Source of the DNA: Chloroflexota bacterium
Lineage (GTDB): Bacteria; Chloroflexota; Anaerolineae; JAAEKA01
DNA length: 64,000 nt
NCBI GenBank assembly: GCA_034717495.1
Contig: JAYELL010000040.1
Span: 8,533-72,532, forward strand
Direction of reading: 5' to 3'
Part shown: piece by piece, positions 16,846 to 25,060 of the stretch
Position numbering within the stretch: position 1 is the stretch's first letter
Layout of the letters: the number at the start of each line of letters is the position of its first letter
Translations under genes and position numbers: made by a program
Notes under the pieces: model-generated
Database searches by the model: none
Told to the model about the DNA's origin: nothing
What the model saw: the letters and a program-made list of their open reading frames with translations, nothing else

Positions 16846-17861
16846 CGTCCACCGCCCGTTTCACTTTTCATTCCCCGCCGCCGGGGCTTGCCTTCCTTCG
16901 CCTCGTGACGCACCGTGCCCACCTGTTGCCCGGTGATCTCAAGGAAAACGTCCTCCAGGCTGGGGCCGAGGGTGCTCAGACTGACCACCCGCAGTTCGCG
17001 CGAGTTAGCGTAGTCCATCACCTCTGGCAGGAGCGTCGACGGGTCCTTGGTGTACAGCCGCCATTTATCTCCCATCTTGACCGCTGTGGTCACCGCCGGC
17101 AAGGCGCCCAGCGCTTGACCGTGCGCCTGCCCGTCGGGATCCAACGCCACCTCCACCGACTGCACCCGCCGGAAGGCCGCCTTGAGGCGTTCCGGGGTGT
17201 CAATGGCCGCGATCTGGCCATGGTCGATGATAGCCACCCGGTCGCAGAGCTGGTTGGCCTCCTCGATCTGGTGCGTGGTCAGAAAGATCGTCGTTCCCTC
17301 GGTATTCAACTGGCGGATCAGGTCGCGGATGGCACGGGCGCTCTGGGCGTCCAGGCCCGGCGTCGGCTCGTCCAGGAAGAGCAGCGCCGGTTTGTGGATG
17401 ATGGCCATGGCGATGCTCAACCGGCGGCGCATCCCTTTGGAAAAGTTCTCTGCCTTTACATCCCGCTTTTCCCACAGGCCGAAGGTCTCCAGTAGTTCCC
17501 GCGCTCGCGCCGTCCGGTCAGCATGGCCCACACGATAAAGCTTGGCGGTGAACATCAGGTTGTCCCAGGCAGTCAGTTCGGTGTAAACGTTAGACTCCTC
17601 CGGCACCAGGCCCATCTGCCGCTTGACGGGGTAGGCATCGTGGGCAAGGTCGTGGCCGTGGATGGTGATGCGACCTTCAGTGGGCTCCAGCAGGGTGGTC
17701 AGCATCCGCTGGGTGGTCGTCTTGCCTGCCCCGTTGGGCCCCAGGAAGCCAAAGACCTCACCCTGGCGCGCCTCAAAGTTGATGTGGTCCACGGCCAGAA
17801 CGCCTGATTCCGGCCGGCCGTAGTACTTGGTCAGGTTGTTCACTTCGATGGCATTGTTCAT
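16842..17861 (-). CDS. ABC transporter ATP-binding protein (DrrA-like)
   Basis: 339 residues. Walker A GPNGAGKT is at residues 41-48, followed by the Q-loop, signature NFSKGMRRRLSIAMA, Walker B ALLFLDEPTPGLD and switch histidine TTHQIEEA. A C-terminal extension with LSTLGPSLEDVFLEITGQ marks the drug/daunorubicin-type ATPases, where it helps dimerisation. It overlaps the deacetylase gene upstream and the permease gene downstream by four bases each, a tight three-gene operon. Confidence 0.94.
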   Translation of the reverse strand: MNNAIEVNNLTKYYGRPESGVLAVDHINFEARQGEVFGFLGPNGAGKTTTQRMLTTLLEPTEGRITIHGHDLAHDAYPVKRQMGLVPEESNVYTELTAWDNLMFTAKLYRVGHADRTARARELLETFGLWEKRDVKAENFSKGMRRRLSIAMAIIHKPALLFLDEPTPGLDAQSARAIRDLIRQLNTEGTTIFLTTHQIEEANQLCDRVAIIDHGQIAAIDTPERLKAAFRRVQSVEVALDPDGQAHGQALGALPAVTTAVKMGDKWRLYTKDPSTLLPEVMDYANSRELRVVSLSTLGPSLEDVFLEITGQQVGTVRHEAKEGKPRRRGMKSETGGGR

Positions 17862-18631
17862 CTGTTGCTTTCCCCCACTCTCTCAAGAAAGCTACCTTCA
17901 GGGCCGATTGATAGAGCCTGTACTGAGCCCGTCGAAGGGTCCGACCGGGCCATTGCCAGTCGAAAGTGCTCTGTCCCCAGGAAAAGCTGTCGCTTCTCTT
18001 CTGGCTCGTTCAGGATAGGCGATCCGCCCATCTGGGTGCGGTGGCAGCGGATAGCCGCCAGTTTCTGCTCCCAGACAGGAGCCACGTCCACGGTGAGGGT
18101 AACCTGCTCATCGGGCACGTCATGCAGGTGAGACAGCCCCAGAGCTCTGGCCACCGAGCGAGGCACGGCCAGGTGGTAGAGGGCTGCCGGGGCGTCCGGC
18201 CCCAAGGTGGCCGCCTGCTGAAAGGCCAGAGATGTCCAGCGGCTCACGGCCACGTGGTCGGGATGCCCCGACAGGCCGTCGGGCGGCCAGGTGAGGAGCA
18301 CCTGGGGCCGCAATTCCTGGATGGCTGCCGATATCCGCGCCACGGCCTCTTCTTCGTCCACGTCGGTCAGCGTGCCGTCAAGGTAGTCCAGAAAGCGTGG
18401 AGGCTCGATGCCCAAGGCGGCACAAGCGCTGCGCAACTCGCGTTCGCGCACATCGGCCAGCTCGCCGGCGCGGCACAAGGGTGGATCGCCACGAGAGCCG
18501 GCTTCACCCCGTGTAGCCGTGAGTAGTTGCACACGAACACCACGCCGGGCCAGCAAGGCCAACGTGCCACCACAGCGGAATGACTCATCGTCGGGGTGGG
18601 CAGTGATGGTCAGTAATCTGCTATCGGTCAT
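17858..18631 (-). CDS. PIG-L family deacetylase
   Basis: About 257 residues. PIG-L/LmbE enzymes remove acetyl groups from N-acetylglucosamine-containing conjugates (mycothiol, bacillithiol, GlcNAc-PI, antibiotics) using zinc. The zinc motif AHPDDE is at residues 11-16, and the third ligand histidine is in LSGHPDHVAV. The region LTATRGEAGSRGDPP matches the substrate loop of MshB-type enzymes. The ATG at 18631 is chosen for its excellent AAGGAGGAG site; the frame stays open to 19489 but that extension crosses a tRNA and another gene and is not coding. It is the first gene of the operon with the ABC exporter, so the exporter may move a deacetylated or antibiotic-like product; this is inference. 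Confidence 0.92.
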   Translation of the reverse strand: MTDSRLLTITAHPDDESFRCGGTLALLARRGVRVQLLTATRGEAGSRGDPPLCRAGELADVRERELRSACAALGIEPPRFLDYLDGTLTDVDEEEAVARISAAIQELRPQVLLTWPPDGLSGHPDHVAVSRWTSLAFQQAATLGPDAPAALYHLAVPRSVARALGLSHLHDVPDEQVTLTVDVAPVWEQKLAAIRCHRTQMGGSPILNEPEEKRQLFLGTEHFRLAMARSDPSTGSVQALSIGPEGSFLERVGESNR

Positions 18632-18690
18632 GGCTCCTCCTTGGGCAGGACCGGTGGGTGCTGGACCCACTGTGTTCACCAGCGTGGAGG

Positions 18691-19182
18691 CTACGTAGGC
18701 GGTGGCCCCGCAGAGAGTGCCGCGCCAAAGCCGCTGAGCAATAGTACTCCGATCCCCAGAGCGATGTTGAGAAACAGCAGCCCGATCTTGAGCTTTTCCT
18801 GGGCCGGGCTTTGGGGTCCGCTCCGGTGGCCGAGCACCAGGCTGCGGATCAACGTCACCGCGACCATCACCAACACCAGGATATGTTTGAGGCTCAACAC
18901 CGTCGAGAAGGTGTTGCCGAAACTGAACAGTCCCTGGAAGGCCGGCGAGCGGTTGGACAGGAGTAGGCCGGTCAGTATCAGCCCCACGATACTCACATAG
19001 ACCAGCACACTCAGCCTCTTCTGGATGGCATCCATGAGTTCTTTGGTTTGTGGCCCCATCCCCAACACCTTTTTGACCGACGGCAGGACCGCGATTCCCA
19101 GGGTGATCAGGCCGCCGATCCAGACAGCGGTGAACAGGTCGTGCAGGAATGTTACGATGGCGAATACAGTCTGTTTTGGCAC
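18691..19182 (-). CDS. CopD-like four-helix membrane protein
   Basis: About 163 residues with four membrane helices. The start region AIVTFLHDLFTAVWIGGLITL, with a histidine and WIGG in the first helix, resembles the CopD/copper-resistance D domain and related DUF families, where histidines bind copper or haem. LKHILVLVMVA carries another membrane histidine. A GTG at 19180-19182 with GGAG upstream is preferred to the longer frame starting at 19221. It reads toward the deacetylase operon with a 59-base gap. Role unproven: copper handling or a cytochrome-like electron carrier. Confidence 0.7.
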   Translation of the reverse strand: MPKQTVFAIVTFLHDLFTAVWIGGLITLGIAVLPSVKKVLGMGPQTKELMDAIQKRLSVLVYVSIVGLILTGLLLSNRSPAFQGLFSFGNTFSTVLSLKHILVLVMVAVTLIRSLVLGHRSGPQSPAQEKLKIGLLFLNIALGIGVLLLSGFGAALSAGPPPT

Positions 19183-19313
19183 GTTGGCTTTTTCTCCGTT
19201 TCCCAAATGGCAAGATGCCATCTTGCGCTATAGCCGTCAGGACATAGTCCCAGCGGCTCCTGGACCGGCCATAAGGAGTCAAGACCGGGTCTGACAGAAA
19301 CCTCGCAGTAAAT

Positions 19314-19346
19314 GAAAAAAGGCAGCCGCTTGGCCGCCTCTTTTTA
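19314..19346 (-). terminator. Terminator after tRNA-Glu(UUC)
   Basis: Stem GGCGGCC / GGCTGCC with an AAGC loop, T-rich on both sides (six T after the stem on the minus strand). It lies just downstream of the tRNA read on the minus strand and could also act for plus-strand transcripts. Confidence 0.75.
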
Positions 19347-19351
19347 TTATG

Positions 19352-19427
19352 TGGTGCCCCCAAGGGGATTCGAACCCCTGTCGCAGGCTTGAAAGGCCTG
19401 AGTCCTAGTCCTCTAGACGATGGGGGC
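19352..19427 (-). tRNA. tRNA-Glu (anticodon UUC), CCA encoded
   Basis: Read on the minus strand: acceptor GCCCCCA pairs with TGGGGGC, the anticodon arm CAGGC-CTTTCAA-GCCTG shows anticodon TTC, and the T arm holds GGTTCGAATCC. The 3' CCA is encoded. All standard arms are present with no mismatch of note. Confidence 0.97.
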
Positions 19428-19561
19428 ATGGCCACCTTGTGGTTGACCAGGACAGCCGCCATTCTAACACCGTTGCCTGAGAGCGTCAAGTTTAACCCTC
19501 GTCAATCTGCGAAATATGTCAATATGCCAGGATGCGGAATGATGACATTCCGACATTCTGA

Positions 19562-20827
19562 CTAGCTGACAAGTGGAAGCAACAACAACGGAATCTCCAT
19601 CTCGGCGCGGGTCAGGCCACCGTGATGGCCGCGGTATGGCTGGTCGAATCTGCCCTCTTCGTACCACCAAACGTTTCCATTGTCGCGGGGCAGGATCACC
19701 AGGTTACCGACGCGGGAGAGGAAAGCATCGGATACTGGCAGTGGCCCGAAGTATCCCCGCTGGATCAACGTCGATGTCTGGACGATATCGGCAGTGTCTT
19801 GAAGGTCCTCCTGCAGGAGCGCCTGGGCACCGGCCAGAGCAGCGTCGTTGACATAGAGAAACATATCCCGACAGGAACCGCCAGGGATGAGCAGATGTCC
19901 TTGCGAATTGACCCGCAACATGGGCTCCAGCTTGTGGAACTGGGGTAGCTGATGCAGATAGACGGTCTCCTCCGGATCGACCGTGACCTGGCCGTGGTCG
20001 GCCGTCAGCAGCACCAGAGTGTCGCTGGGGAGTCGACCAGCGTCGCGCCGGAACCAGCGCTCCAACTCGGAAAAACAGCTCTCGATCTCGGCCTGGGCCT
20101 GTGGCGAGTCAGGGCCGTATTCGTGCATGATGCCATCGATCATACCGAAGTAAAGGGCTGCCAGCGAAGCGCCTTGCTGTCGATCCAACAGTTCGGTCAG
20201 GTTCACCAGCGCCTCGGCCAGGGTCTTGTAGGGCATGATATCGGCCCCGCGGCTGATCAAATCCGAATAGGTGGACCGGGCGAAGGGAGCTGGCTGAAGG
20301 ATGGTTGTGGTAACCCCGTATCCTGCCAACTGCTGGCCCAACGCTTCGCCGGTTGGCAGGATATCGGGGCCAGTGATCCCGGCCGTGCGCAACGTCTCTG
20401 GCTGGTGGTCGCCTGCGAACGAAAAGGGCAGGGGCCAGATCATGGTGTCCAGCTTGGGTTCATAGTAGCCCCACTCGAACACGCCATGTTGGCCCACAGG
20501 TAGGCCCGTGTAGAAGGTGGTAACGTGGGCTGCCGTCGTGGAGGGAAACTGGGAGGTCAGCCGGGTTGCGCTGCCCTGATCGGCGAAACGGCGCAGGAAG
20601 GGCAGATTGGACCGGTGTTGCTCGAAAAAACGCCATCCGAAAGCGTCGACGAACAGAACGATGACATTCTGGTACCGTTGCGGAAAGGGGGCAAAACCGT
20701 CGGGATGCAGATCGCTGGTTTCCTCTTCGACGAGCACAGCTTTGATGAACTGGGGGATCTGGCTGAAGCAGCCACCCTGGTAGTCGGGCGCAATGAATTC
20801 GTCGTGATCGAACAGGGTGTCTGGCAT
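19562..20827 (-). CDS. Alkaline-phosphatase-superfamily phosphodiesterase/nucleotide pyrophosphatase
   Basis: 421 residues. The sequence resembles type I phosphodiesterase/nucleotide pyrophosphatase family members. The first metal site is in VIVLFVDAFGWRFFE, followed by SQFPSTTAAHVTTFYTGLPVGQHGVFEWGYYEP with the nucleophilic threonine (PSTTAAH). Metal ligands are in YFGMIDGIMHEYGPDS and LLTADHGQ. The region near 360-420 ends RFDQPYRGHHGGLTRAEMEIPLLL, a typical closing histidine motif. No signal peptide is seen, so it may act in the cytoplasm. The start at 20827 was kept because MPDTLF is the first family-like residue set; no clear ribosome binding site. Substrate unknown. Confidence 0.85.
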   Translation of the reverse strand: MPDTLFDHDEFIAPDYQGGCFSQIPQFIKAVLVEEETSDLHPDGFAPFPQRYQNVIVLFVDAFGWRFFEQHRSNLPFLRRFADQGSATRLTSQFPSTTAAHVTTFYTGLPVGQHGVFEWGYYEPKLDTMIWPLPFSFAGDHQPETLRTAGITGPDILPTGEALGQQLAGYGVTTTILQPAPFARSTYSDLISRGADIMPYKTLAEALVNLTELLDRQQGASLAALYFGMIDGIMHEYGPDSPQAQAEIESCFSELERWFRRDAGRLPSDTLVLLTADHGQVTVDPEETVYLHQLPQFHKLEPMLRVNSQGHLLIPGGSCRDMFLYVNDAALAGAQALLQEDLQDTADIVQTSTLIQRGYFGPLPVSDAFLSRVGNLVILPRDNGNVWWYEEGRFDQPYRGHHGGLTRAEMEIPLLLLPLVS

Positions 20828-20857
20828 TGGATTCTTACTCCTGTGAGCGGGCTGTCG

Positions 20858-20990
20858 GCAAACGAACGATAGGTTCGGCTAGCAGCCGAAGGTTCCCTCA
20901 TGCAAACTAACCGTGGGCCCGGCGACCGGCCGAACGTTGCCTACTGCAAACGGACCGTAGGTCCGGCTACCAGCCCGACATGGCTTCGTT
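20858..20990 (+). repeat. Three tandem copies of a 44-base unit
   Basis: Units at 20858-20901, 20902-20945 and 20946-20989 each start GCAAAC and share (G/C)(A/T)A(A/C)CG(A/T)... followed by TAGGT(T/C)CGGCT with AGCCGA further on. Each contains an inverted repeat, most perfect in the first (TTCGGCT-AGC-AGCCGAA). A partial fourth (GCGCCCGAC) starts at 20990. They lie between the phosphodiesterase gene and the tRNA and are diverged at many positions. Confidence 0.8.
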
Positions 20991-21061
20991 GCGCCCGACA
21001 GTATAACACATGTGCCGCGGAATCCGCATAGGTGGGAGCTCGTTGGATCACATAGATTTTT

Positions 21062-21080
21062 GTCACGCTGGTAGCGTGAC
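21062..21080 (+). repeat. Perfect 8-base inverted repeat, possible dispersed palindrome
   Basis: GTCACGCT (21062-21069), loop GGT, AGCGTGAC (21073-21080). Flanked upstream by TTTTT, so it is not a plus-strand terminator; on the minus strand the stem is followed by A. It looks like a REP-type palindrome rather than a regulatory site. Confidence 0.6.
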
Positions 21081-21129
21081 CTACAGTTTGGTCATTTTTT
21101 GTTGTCACAGGGTAACCGGCGCTGACGCG

Positions 21130-21156
21130 AAAAACCCATGCCGTGGAGGGCATGGG
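21130..21156 (-). terminator. Terminator after tRNA-Glu(CUC)
   Basis: Minus strand: perfect eight-base stem CCCATGCC / GGCATGGG with a short loop followed by TTTTTC, eleven bases after the tRNA CCA end. Confidence 0.85.
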
Positions 21157-21166
21157 CTGTGATAGG

Positions 21167-21242
21167 TGGTGGCCCATACGGGACTCGAACCCGTGTCTCA
21201 GCCTTGAGAGGGCTGCATCCTAGGCCGCTAGACGAATGGGCC
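21167..21242 (-). tRNA. tRNA-Glu (anticodon CUC), CCA encoded
   Basis: Minus strand: acceptor GGCCCAT pairs with ATGGGCC, anticodon arm CAGCC-CTCTCAA-GGCTG gives anticodon CTC, T arm holds GGTTCGAGTCC. The 3' CCA is encoded. A second glutamate tRNA lies 1.7 kb away. Confidence 0.95.
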
Positions 21243-21295
21243 ACGCCAAGGATCATTTTATGTACGAGGTTCGATTTGTCAAGTTGCCGCGGTGG

Positions 21296-22744
21296 TCATC
21301 GATCGTTGGCGAGCCACTGATTCAGGGTGGTATAGGTTCTGGAGTTACCATTGATGCCGTCGCGCAACTCACCGAGCGTGCCGGCATGCTCGGCGTAGGC
21401 GTTGTGACGGTGGATACTCTCAAAGTTCTCCTGGCGAGCCATAACGAAATCGTCGTCTGGCAGATAAGCATAGGACTCCAGGGTCAGCCGAAGCATTTCG
21501 CGGACGACATCCTCGACGAAGCGAGGGTTGCGGTGGGCCTTGTTGACCACGAAGAATTCATCGGTCCGCTTCAGCAATTCGTATATCTCGGAACTCATGG
21601 ACTGCTCGACGATGTGCACCAGATCAAAGGCATGGATTTCCTGCCTGGTACCGATCATCAAGGTACCACGCCCTCGCTGGTTATGGGTCGCCAACGGGAT
21701 CAAGTCGAGGATTCGATCGGCCTCAGCCGGGCCCATGCCTTGCTCTTCCTGCAGAACCTGTTTTGAGTAACTGCGGACCATATCCTGGGCGCAGGGGCAG
21801 GCGGTCAGCCCATCGGCTTCTACGCCCACCAGCCGGCGCGTGCCCTGGCGGTCAGCCTCGGCCATGCCGATCAACGTGTAGATCGACTGGGTCCGTTTGC
21901 CCGACACAGGTGCCTGTTTTCGCATAGCAAACTTGGCGCGCACGTGCACCTCGGCTCGCAGCGCCTGCTGACTGCTTAGTACCTCTATAGCCAGTTTCTC
22001 CGCGAAGGTCTCGATGTCGGGCGCCTTGCGGACAATCATGCCCTCGATCACATTCTCCAGCTGGTCGCTGAAGCGGGACATATGGACTCCCGCCTGGGCT
22101 GGCGCCAGGTCCACAAAAAGATCCACGGTGGCATAAAAGAGGTTGTCGCCACCTTTTTCCGTAAGACGGATAATGCGTTCCAGGTTGGTAACACCGACCC
22201 GGCTGAGGCCAATTTCCACATGGGGAACACCGTTTTGAACATCGTGGTCGAGGGGCAGTTCCAAACAGCGGGTCGCCGGGAGAACGCCCTCAGTTTCGAC
22301 AAGATTGAGGTGTTGGCTGGCAGTGAGACCGGTAGCCGGGTGCAGAACATCCGGAGCGATCTCTGACAGCGGCACCAGCACGAAAGCCCGTTCGTTCATC
22401 TTTGGATGGGGAATCGTCAGGGCCGGGGTGTCGAGGATCAGGTCGTCGTAGAGCAGGATGTCGATGTCAATCAATCTTGGGCCATAGCGGAAGGAAGAAA
22501 GGCGCCCCATGCGCTGTTCAACCTGTTTGATGAACTGAAGCAGTTTTTCGGGTGACAGCTCGGTGACTCCCTGGACCACAATGTTGATGAAATCGGGTTG
22601 TTTCGTATAGCCAACCGGCTTTGTCTCGTAGCATGAGGAGATTGCCTCGATGTCGATCTGGCTGCGAAGCATCTGTACCGCTTGTGCCAGGTTGTTTTGG
22701 CGATCGCCCAGATTGGAGCCCAGGCCCAGGAGGAGGGAATGCAT
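21296..22744 (-). CDS. folK: Fused HPPK (FolK) and MptA-like GTP cyclohydrolase
   Basis: About 482 residues, two enzymes in one frame. Residues 1-165 are 6-hydroxymethyl-dihydropterin pyrophosphokinase: start LLLGLGSNLGDRQNNL, YETKPVGYTKQPDFIN, and the metal-binding RLIDIDILLYDD. From about residue 190 on the protein matches GTP cyclohydrolase of the FolE2/MptA group: GVSNxxR-type start, TACPCAQDMVRSYSKQ with the Cys that binds the iron/zinc, ATHNQRGRGTLMIG, and HRNPRFVEDVVREM, a pattern closer to archaeal MptA than to bacterial FolE2. FolK and a cyclohydrolase act at two steps of folate synthesis, so the fusion is chemically sensible. The ATG at 22744 is preceded by AAAGG; the longer open frame up to 22981 is not family-like. 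Confidence 0.9.
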   Translation of the reverse strand: MHSLLLGLGSNLGDRQNNLAQAVQMLRSQIDIEAISSCYETKPVGYTKQPDFINIVVQGVTELSPEKLLQFIKQVEQRMGRLSSFRYGPRLIDIDILLYDDLILDTPALTIPHPKMNERAFVLVPLSEIAPDVLHPATGLTASQHLNLVETEGVLPATRCLELPLDHDVQNGVPHVEIGLSRVGVTNLERIIRLTEKGGDNLFYATVDLFVDLAPAQAGVHMSRFSDQLENVIEGMIVRKAPDIETFAEKLAIEVLSSQQALRAEVHVRAKFAMRKQAPVSGKRTQSIYTLIGMAEADRQGTRRLVGVEADGLTACPCAQDMVRSYSKQVLQEEQGMGPAEADRILDLIPLATHNQRGRGTLMIGTRQEIHAFDLVHIVEQSMSSEIYELLKRTDEFFVVNKAHRNPRFVEDVVREMLRLTLESYAYLPDDDFVMARQENFESIHRHNAYAEHAGTLGELRDGINGNSRTYTTLNQWLANDR

Positions 22745-22953
22745 GGTGAAAGCCTTTCTCGCTTGGTATTGACTTGCTCTTGAGCGATTATACCTGAGCG
22801 AGGGGCGTTTGAGAAGAGGGATGAAACGAATGCCGATGGCCGGCGCATGGGGGATGGTGAGAGGGATGGAATAAGGCGGGACGGGATGGGCCGATGGAGG
22901 GTGATTGCCAGGGGGATTGCCGGTTCGTTGCAGGTCGGCTATAATCTGGCAGC

Positions 22954-23415
22954 ATGAGTGATAAGATGGACGATCCTGCAAACTCCACGGTTGACTTCGA
23001 ACTTATCGAGCCGCTGAACGAGCGCGAGCTGGACATCCTGGCGCTGTTTGCCGGGCACCGCACCAATCAGGAGATCGCCGACGCCCTGTTCCTCAGCCTG
23101 AACACCGTGAAATGGTATGCCCGCCAGATATGCGGCAAGTTGGCGGTGGCCAACCCGACGTGGGCTTTCGTTTCTATCAGGCCGACAGCACGCCCGAGGA
23201 ACAATTGGGCCAATTTCTGCGACGGAAACATATGTTGTTGGTGTTGGATAACTTCGAGCATCTGATCGGTGAGGCAACCCTGCACTTCGTGACCGACTTG
23301 CTGGCGACCGCGCCCGATGTCACGGTGCTGGTGACCTCACGCGTGCGATTGAACATCCAGGGCGAGCAGCTCTTTCCGTTGCACGTCCTCGATGTACCCC
23401 AGTCAGTCACACAAG
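22954..23415 (+). pseudogene. Broken LuxR-type / NB-ARC ATPase regulator
   Basis: Two frames together read as one decayed regulator. The first (from ATG 22954) holds a LuxR helix-turn-helix: LNERELDILALFAGHRTNQEIAD and LFLSLNTVKWYARQICGKL. Near 23140-23160 the reading passes to another frame that carries an NB-ARC/AAA-like Walker B LLVLDNFEHL and TVLVTSRVRL. The P-loop region between them is missing. The usual protein of this sort is over 700 residues, so this is a deletion and frameshift remnant. Confidence 0.65.
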
Positions 23416-23568
23416 GGGAAACGAAAGTCATCGCAACCGACATCACCACTGCGGCGGAAGCGTTGAGCGCGCAGCAACGGGCGGAGGCGGAAGAGAGAGG
23501 TCGGGTGCGGGATCTGTGGGAGGTTGCAGCGAAGCTGGCCGGGGATTTGGCTGAGCAAGGATAACTAG

Positions 23569-23673
23569 AACGATCACATCTTTGTCACCCCGGGCACGCG
23601 CGTCCTCGATGCAGCATTCGTGGACGATCCCGCTTCCGATCATCCGGCAGTGACGGCGACGATTGGGGGATAA
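23569..23673 (+). pseudogene. Fragment of an endonuclease/exonuclease/phosphatase C-terminus
   Basis: Thirty-four codons ending in TAA. NDHIFVTPGTRVLDA and DDPASDHPAVTATIGG match the end of EEP-family nucleases, where SDHxPV is a catalytic-site motif. An in-frame stop lies just upstream and nothing else of the enzyme is present. It is a remnant among other fragments. Confidence 0.45.
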
Positions 23674-23844
23674 GGGTTGTCAGCAAATCTTGATAGAATG
23701 AGACGCCAGACGCTTGTAACGCAAAGCGTCTGGCGTCGTCGGGATTGCCACACTGAGCAGCCGATGGCTGCTAGCGAACGGTTGACTGGGCGACGTGTAC
23801 ATCGAAGGGCAACCAACCGAAGGTCGGATCGTGTGTTCAGATGG

Positions 23845-23949
23845 TTCGAACTCCTGGGCCAGCTCCCGTGGCATGCATCCTGCTCGGGCCAACGCCATGA
23901 TCTGTTCACGAAATTCTGGCGGGTATGGTGGTCGCGTTCTCGGCATCAT
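23845..23949 (-). pseudogene. N-terminal fragment of an IS3-family transposase (OrfA)
   Basis: Minus strand: from the Met at 23949 the product reads PPYPPEFREQIMALARAGC and EFEPSEHTIR, the helix-turn-helix start of IS3-family OrfA. After HTIR the frame loses all similarity, so the transposase stops after about 35 residues. No OrfB follows directly. Confidence 0.7.
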
Positions 23950-24275
23950 GGACTCCTTTCACCGCTTGATTATCTCACAAGCGTTCAGATGTCCACAAAA
24001 CCAGGTCAACTCCACGACCATCACGCCTATTCTCACGTTTGCAGGAACAAATTTGCATTATCCGCCTTCTCTGCTGTAGGCAATATCCTTGAAGATGAAG
24101 GATATTAACCGGCTATTGAGCAGCGCAGTTAAGTATTTTTCGCTTTTCGTATTGGAGATACGAGCGCAGCGAGCGTCTCGCCTATCGGCTGAGTTAGCCA
24201 GATTTTTTGGGGAGTGACGTGGACTTGTTCAACTGCCTACACTACGAAATTACTCCCCTGATAATCTTTCAGCGG
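23950..24275. other. Gene-free stretch between fragments
   Basis: No gene was recognised here. A GC-rich imperfect hairpin lies at about 24157-24182 (GAGATACG...CGTCTC). AT content is higher than in the neighbouring genes. It may be the tail of an old insertion. Confidence 0.4.
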
Positions 24276-24452
24276 TTACCTTACTTTATAGTTGGCCCCT
24301 TTGTCAAGACCACGGATCGACGAATCTAAGGTGATAGACATAACGTTCTGGTCGTCGTAGTAGAGTCTGTTGAAATGTGGAAAACCCGGAGTGTCTGCCA
24401 CGGAGGCGCCGGGCGTCCATATTTCAATGGCCCAGTGCTGCTGATCAGGCAT
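24276..24452 (-). CDS. Short hypothetical protein, possible old cassette gene
   Basis: 58 residues from the ATG at 24450-24452 (MPDQQHWAIEIWTPG). Not recognised. Predicted as a small mixed protein with no signal peptide. It lies on the minus strand like the mazEF pair, between two IS remnants, and could be a leftover cassette gene, but no attC-like site was found next to it. No clear ribosome binding site. Weak evidence. Confidence 0.3.
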   Translation of the reverse strand: MPDQQHWAIEIWTPGASVADTPGFPHFNRLYYDDQNVMSITLDSSIRGLDKGANYKVR

Positions 24453-24523
24453 AGTGGACCTCAGCCGGCGTACATACAATAGTCCAGACGTTAGCTAGCT
24501 CTCGCGTCGCTGACCTCTCGGTC

Positions 24524-24739
24524 CGCCTACCTCTCGGATCGGTTGCTACCGTGCTGGCGTGGCGTGCTACCTCACGGTACGCCGCCCGAAAGGGCCGCCT
24601 CGCCAATAGGCGTGCTTTGCATCGGCGTGCTGGCGTGACGTCACACACCGCTTGCTGCCTCCCGGCACGCCTAGCTCACGCACCGCTTGCTGCCTCTCGG
24701 CACGCCTACCTCTCGGATCGGTTGCTACCGTGCTGGCGT
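24524..24739. repeat. Direct and tandem duplications beside the IS3 remnant
   Basis: A perfect 37-base direct repeat starts CGCCTACCTCTCGGATCGGT and occurs at 24524-24560 and 24703-24739. Between them lies a 35-base tandem duplication (24646-24680 and 24681-24715, three mismatches). The sequence is GC-rich and degenerate and follows the truncated end of an OrfB reading frame, as if slippage or recombination expanded the end of an insertion element. Confidence 0.75.
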
Positions 24740-24757
24740 AGCGTGCTGGCGTAGCGT

Positions 24758-25045
24758 GGTGTAGTCGCTCATCGTTGTAGAACTGGAAGTAGTTGCGCAA
24801 ACCGACTTCGAGCTCAGGAACCGAGGAGTAGTCCATGAGATAGATGTTTTCATACTTGACGGTGCGCCAGAGGCGTTCGACGAAGATATTGTCCAATGCT
24901 CGGCCTCGGCCATCCATGCTTACCTGAACGCCGGCGGCCTGGACCGTATCGGTGAATGCCTGGGCTGTGAATTGAGCGCCTTAACCGGAATCCAGGATAT
25001 CCGCCCTGCCTTGCTCCAGTGCTTGGTGCAGAGCGACCAAACAGA
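24758..25045 (-). pseudogene. C-terminal remnant of an IS3-family transposase (OrfB)
   Basis: Minus strand. The integrase core end is recognisable: MDGRGRALDNIFVERLWRT, YENIYLMDYSSVPELEVGL and FYNDERLH. An in-frame TAA at 24981-24983 interrupts the expected DSDQG..F motif (here DSG-stop-GAQF), and the C-terminus fades into the duplicated repeats. Upstream the frame is lost at about 25045, next to an attC-like half site. Not functional. Confidence 0.75.
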
Positions 25046-25060
25046 CGGGGCCAATTTATA

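Noticed and set aside
18632-19489. Upstream extension of the deacetylase frame on the minus strand
   Set aside because: It would run through the CopD-like gene and tRNA-Glu; the internal ATG with a strong AAGGAGGAG site is the real start.
20858-20990. Repeats as a CRISPR array
   Set aside because: The units are contiguous with no spacers of uniform length and no cas genes are near.
24157-24230. Hairpin with GTTAGCC nearby as a third attC site
   Set aside because: The core and boxes do not line up: the inner boxes are not complementary in the required order and no R'' core is present.
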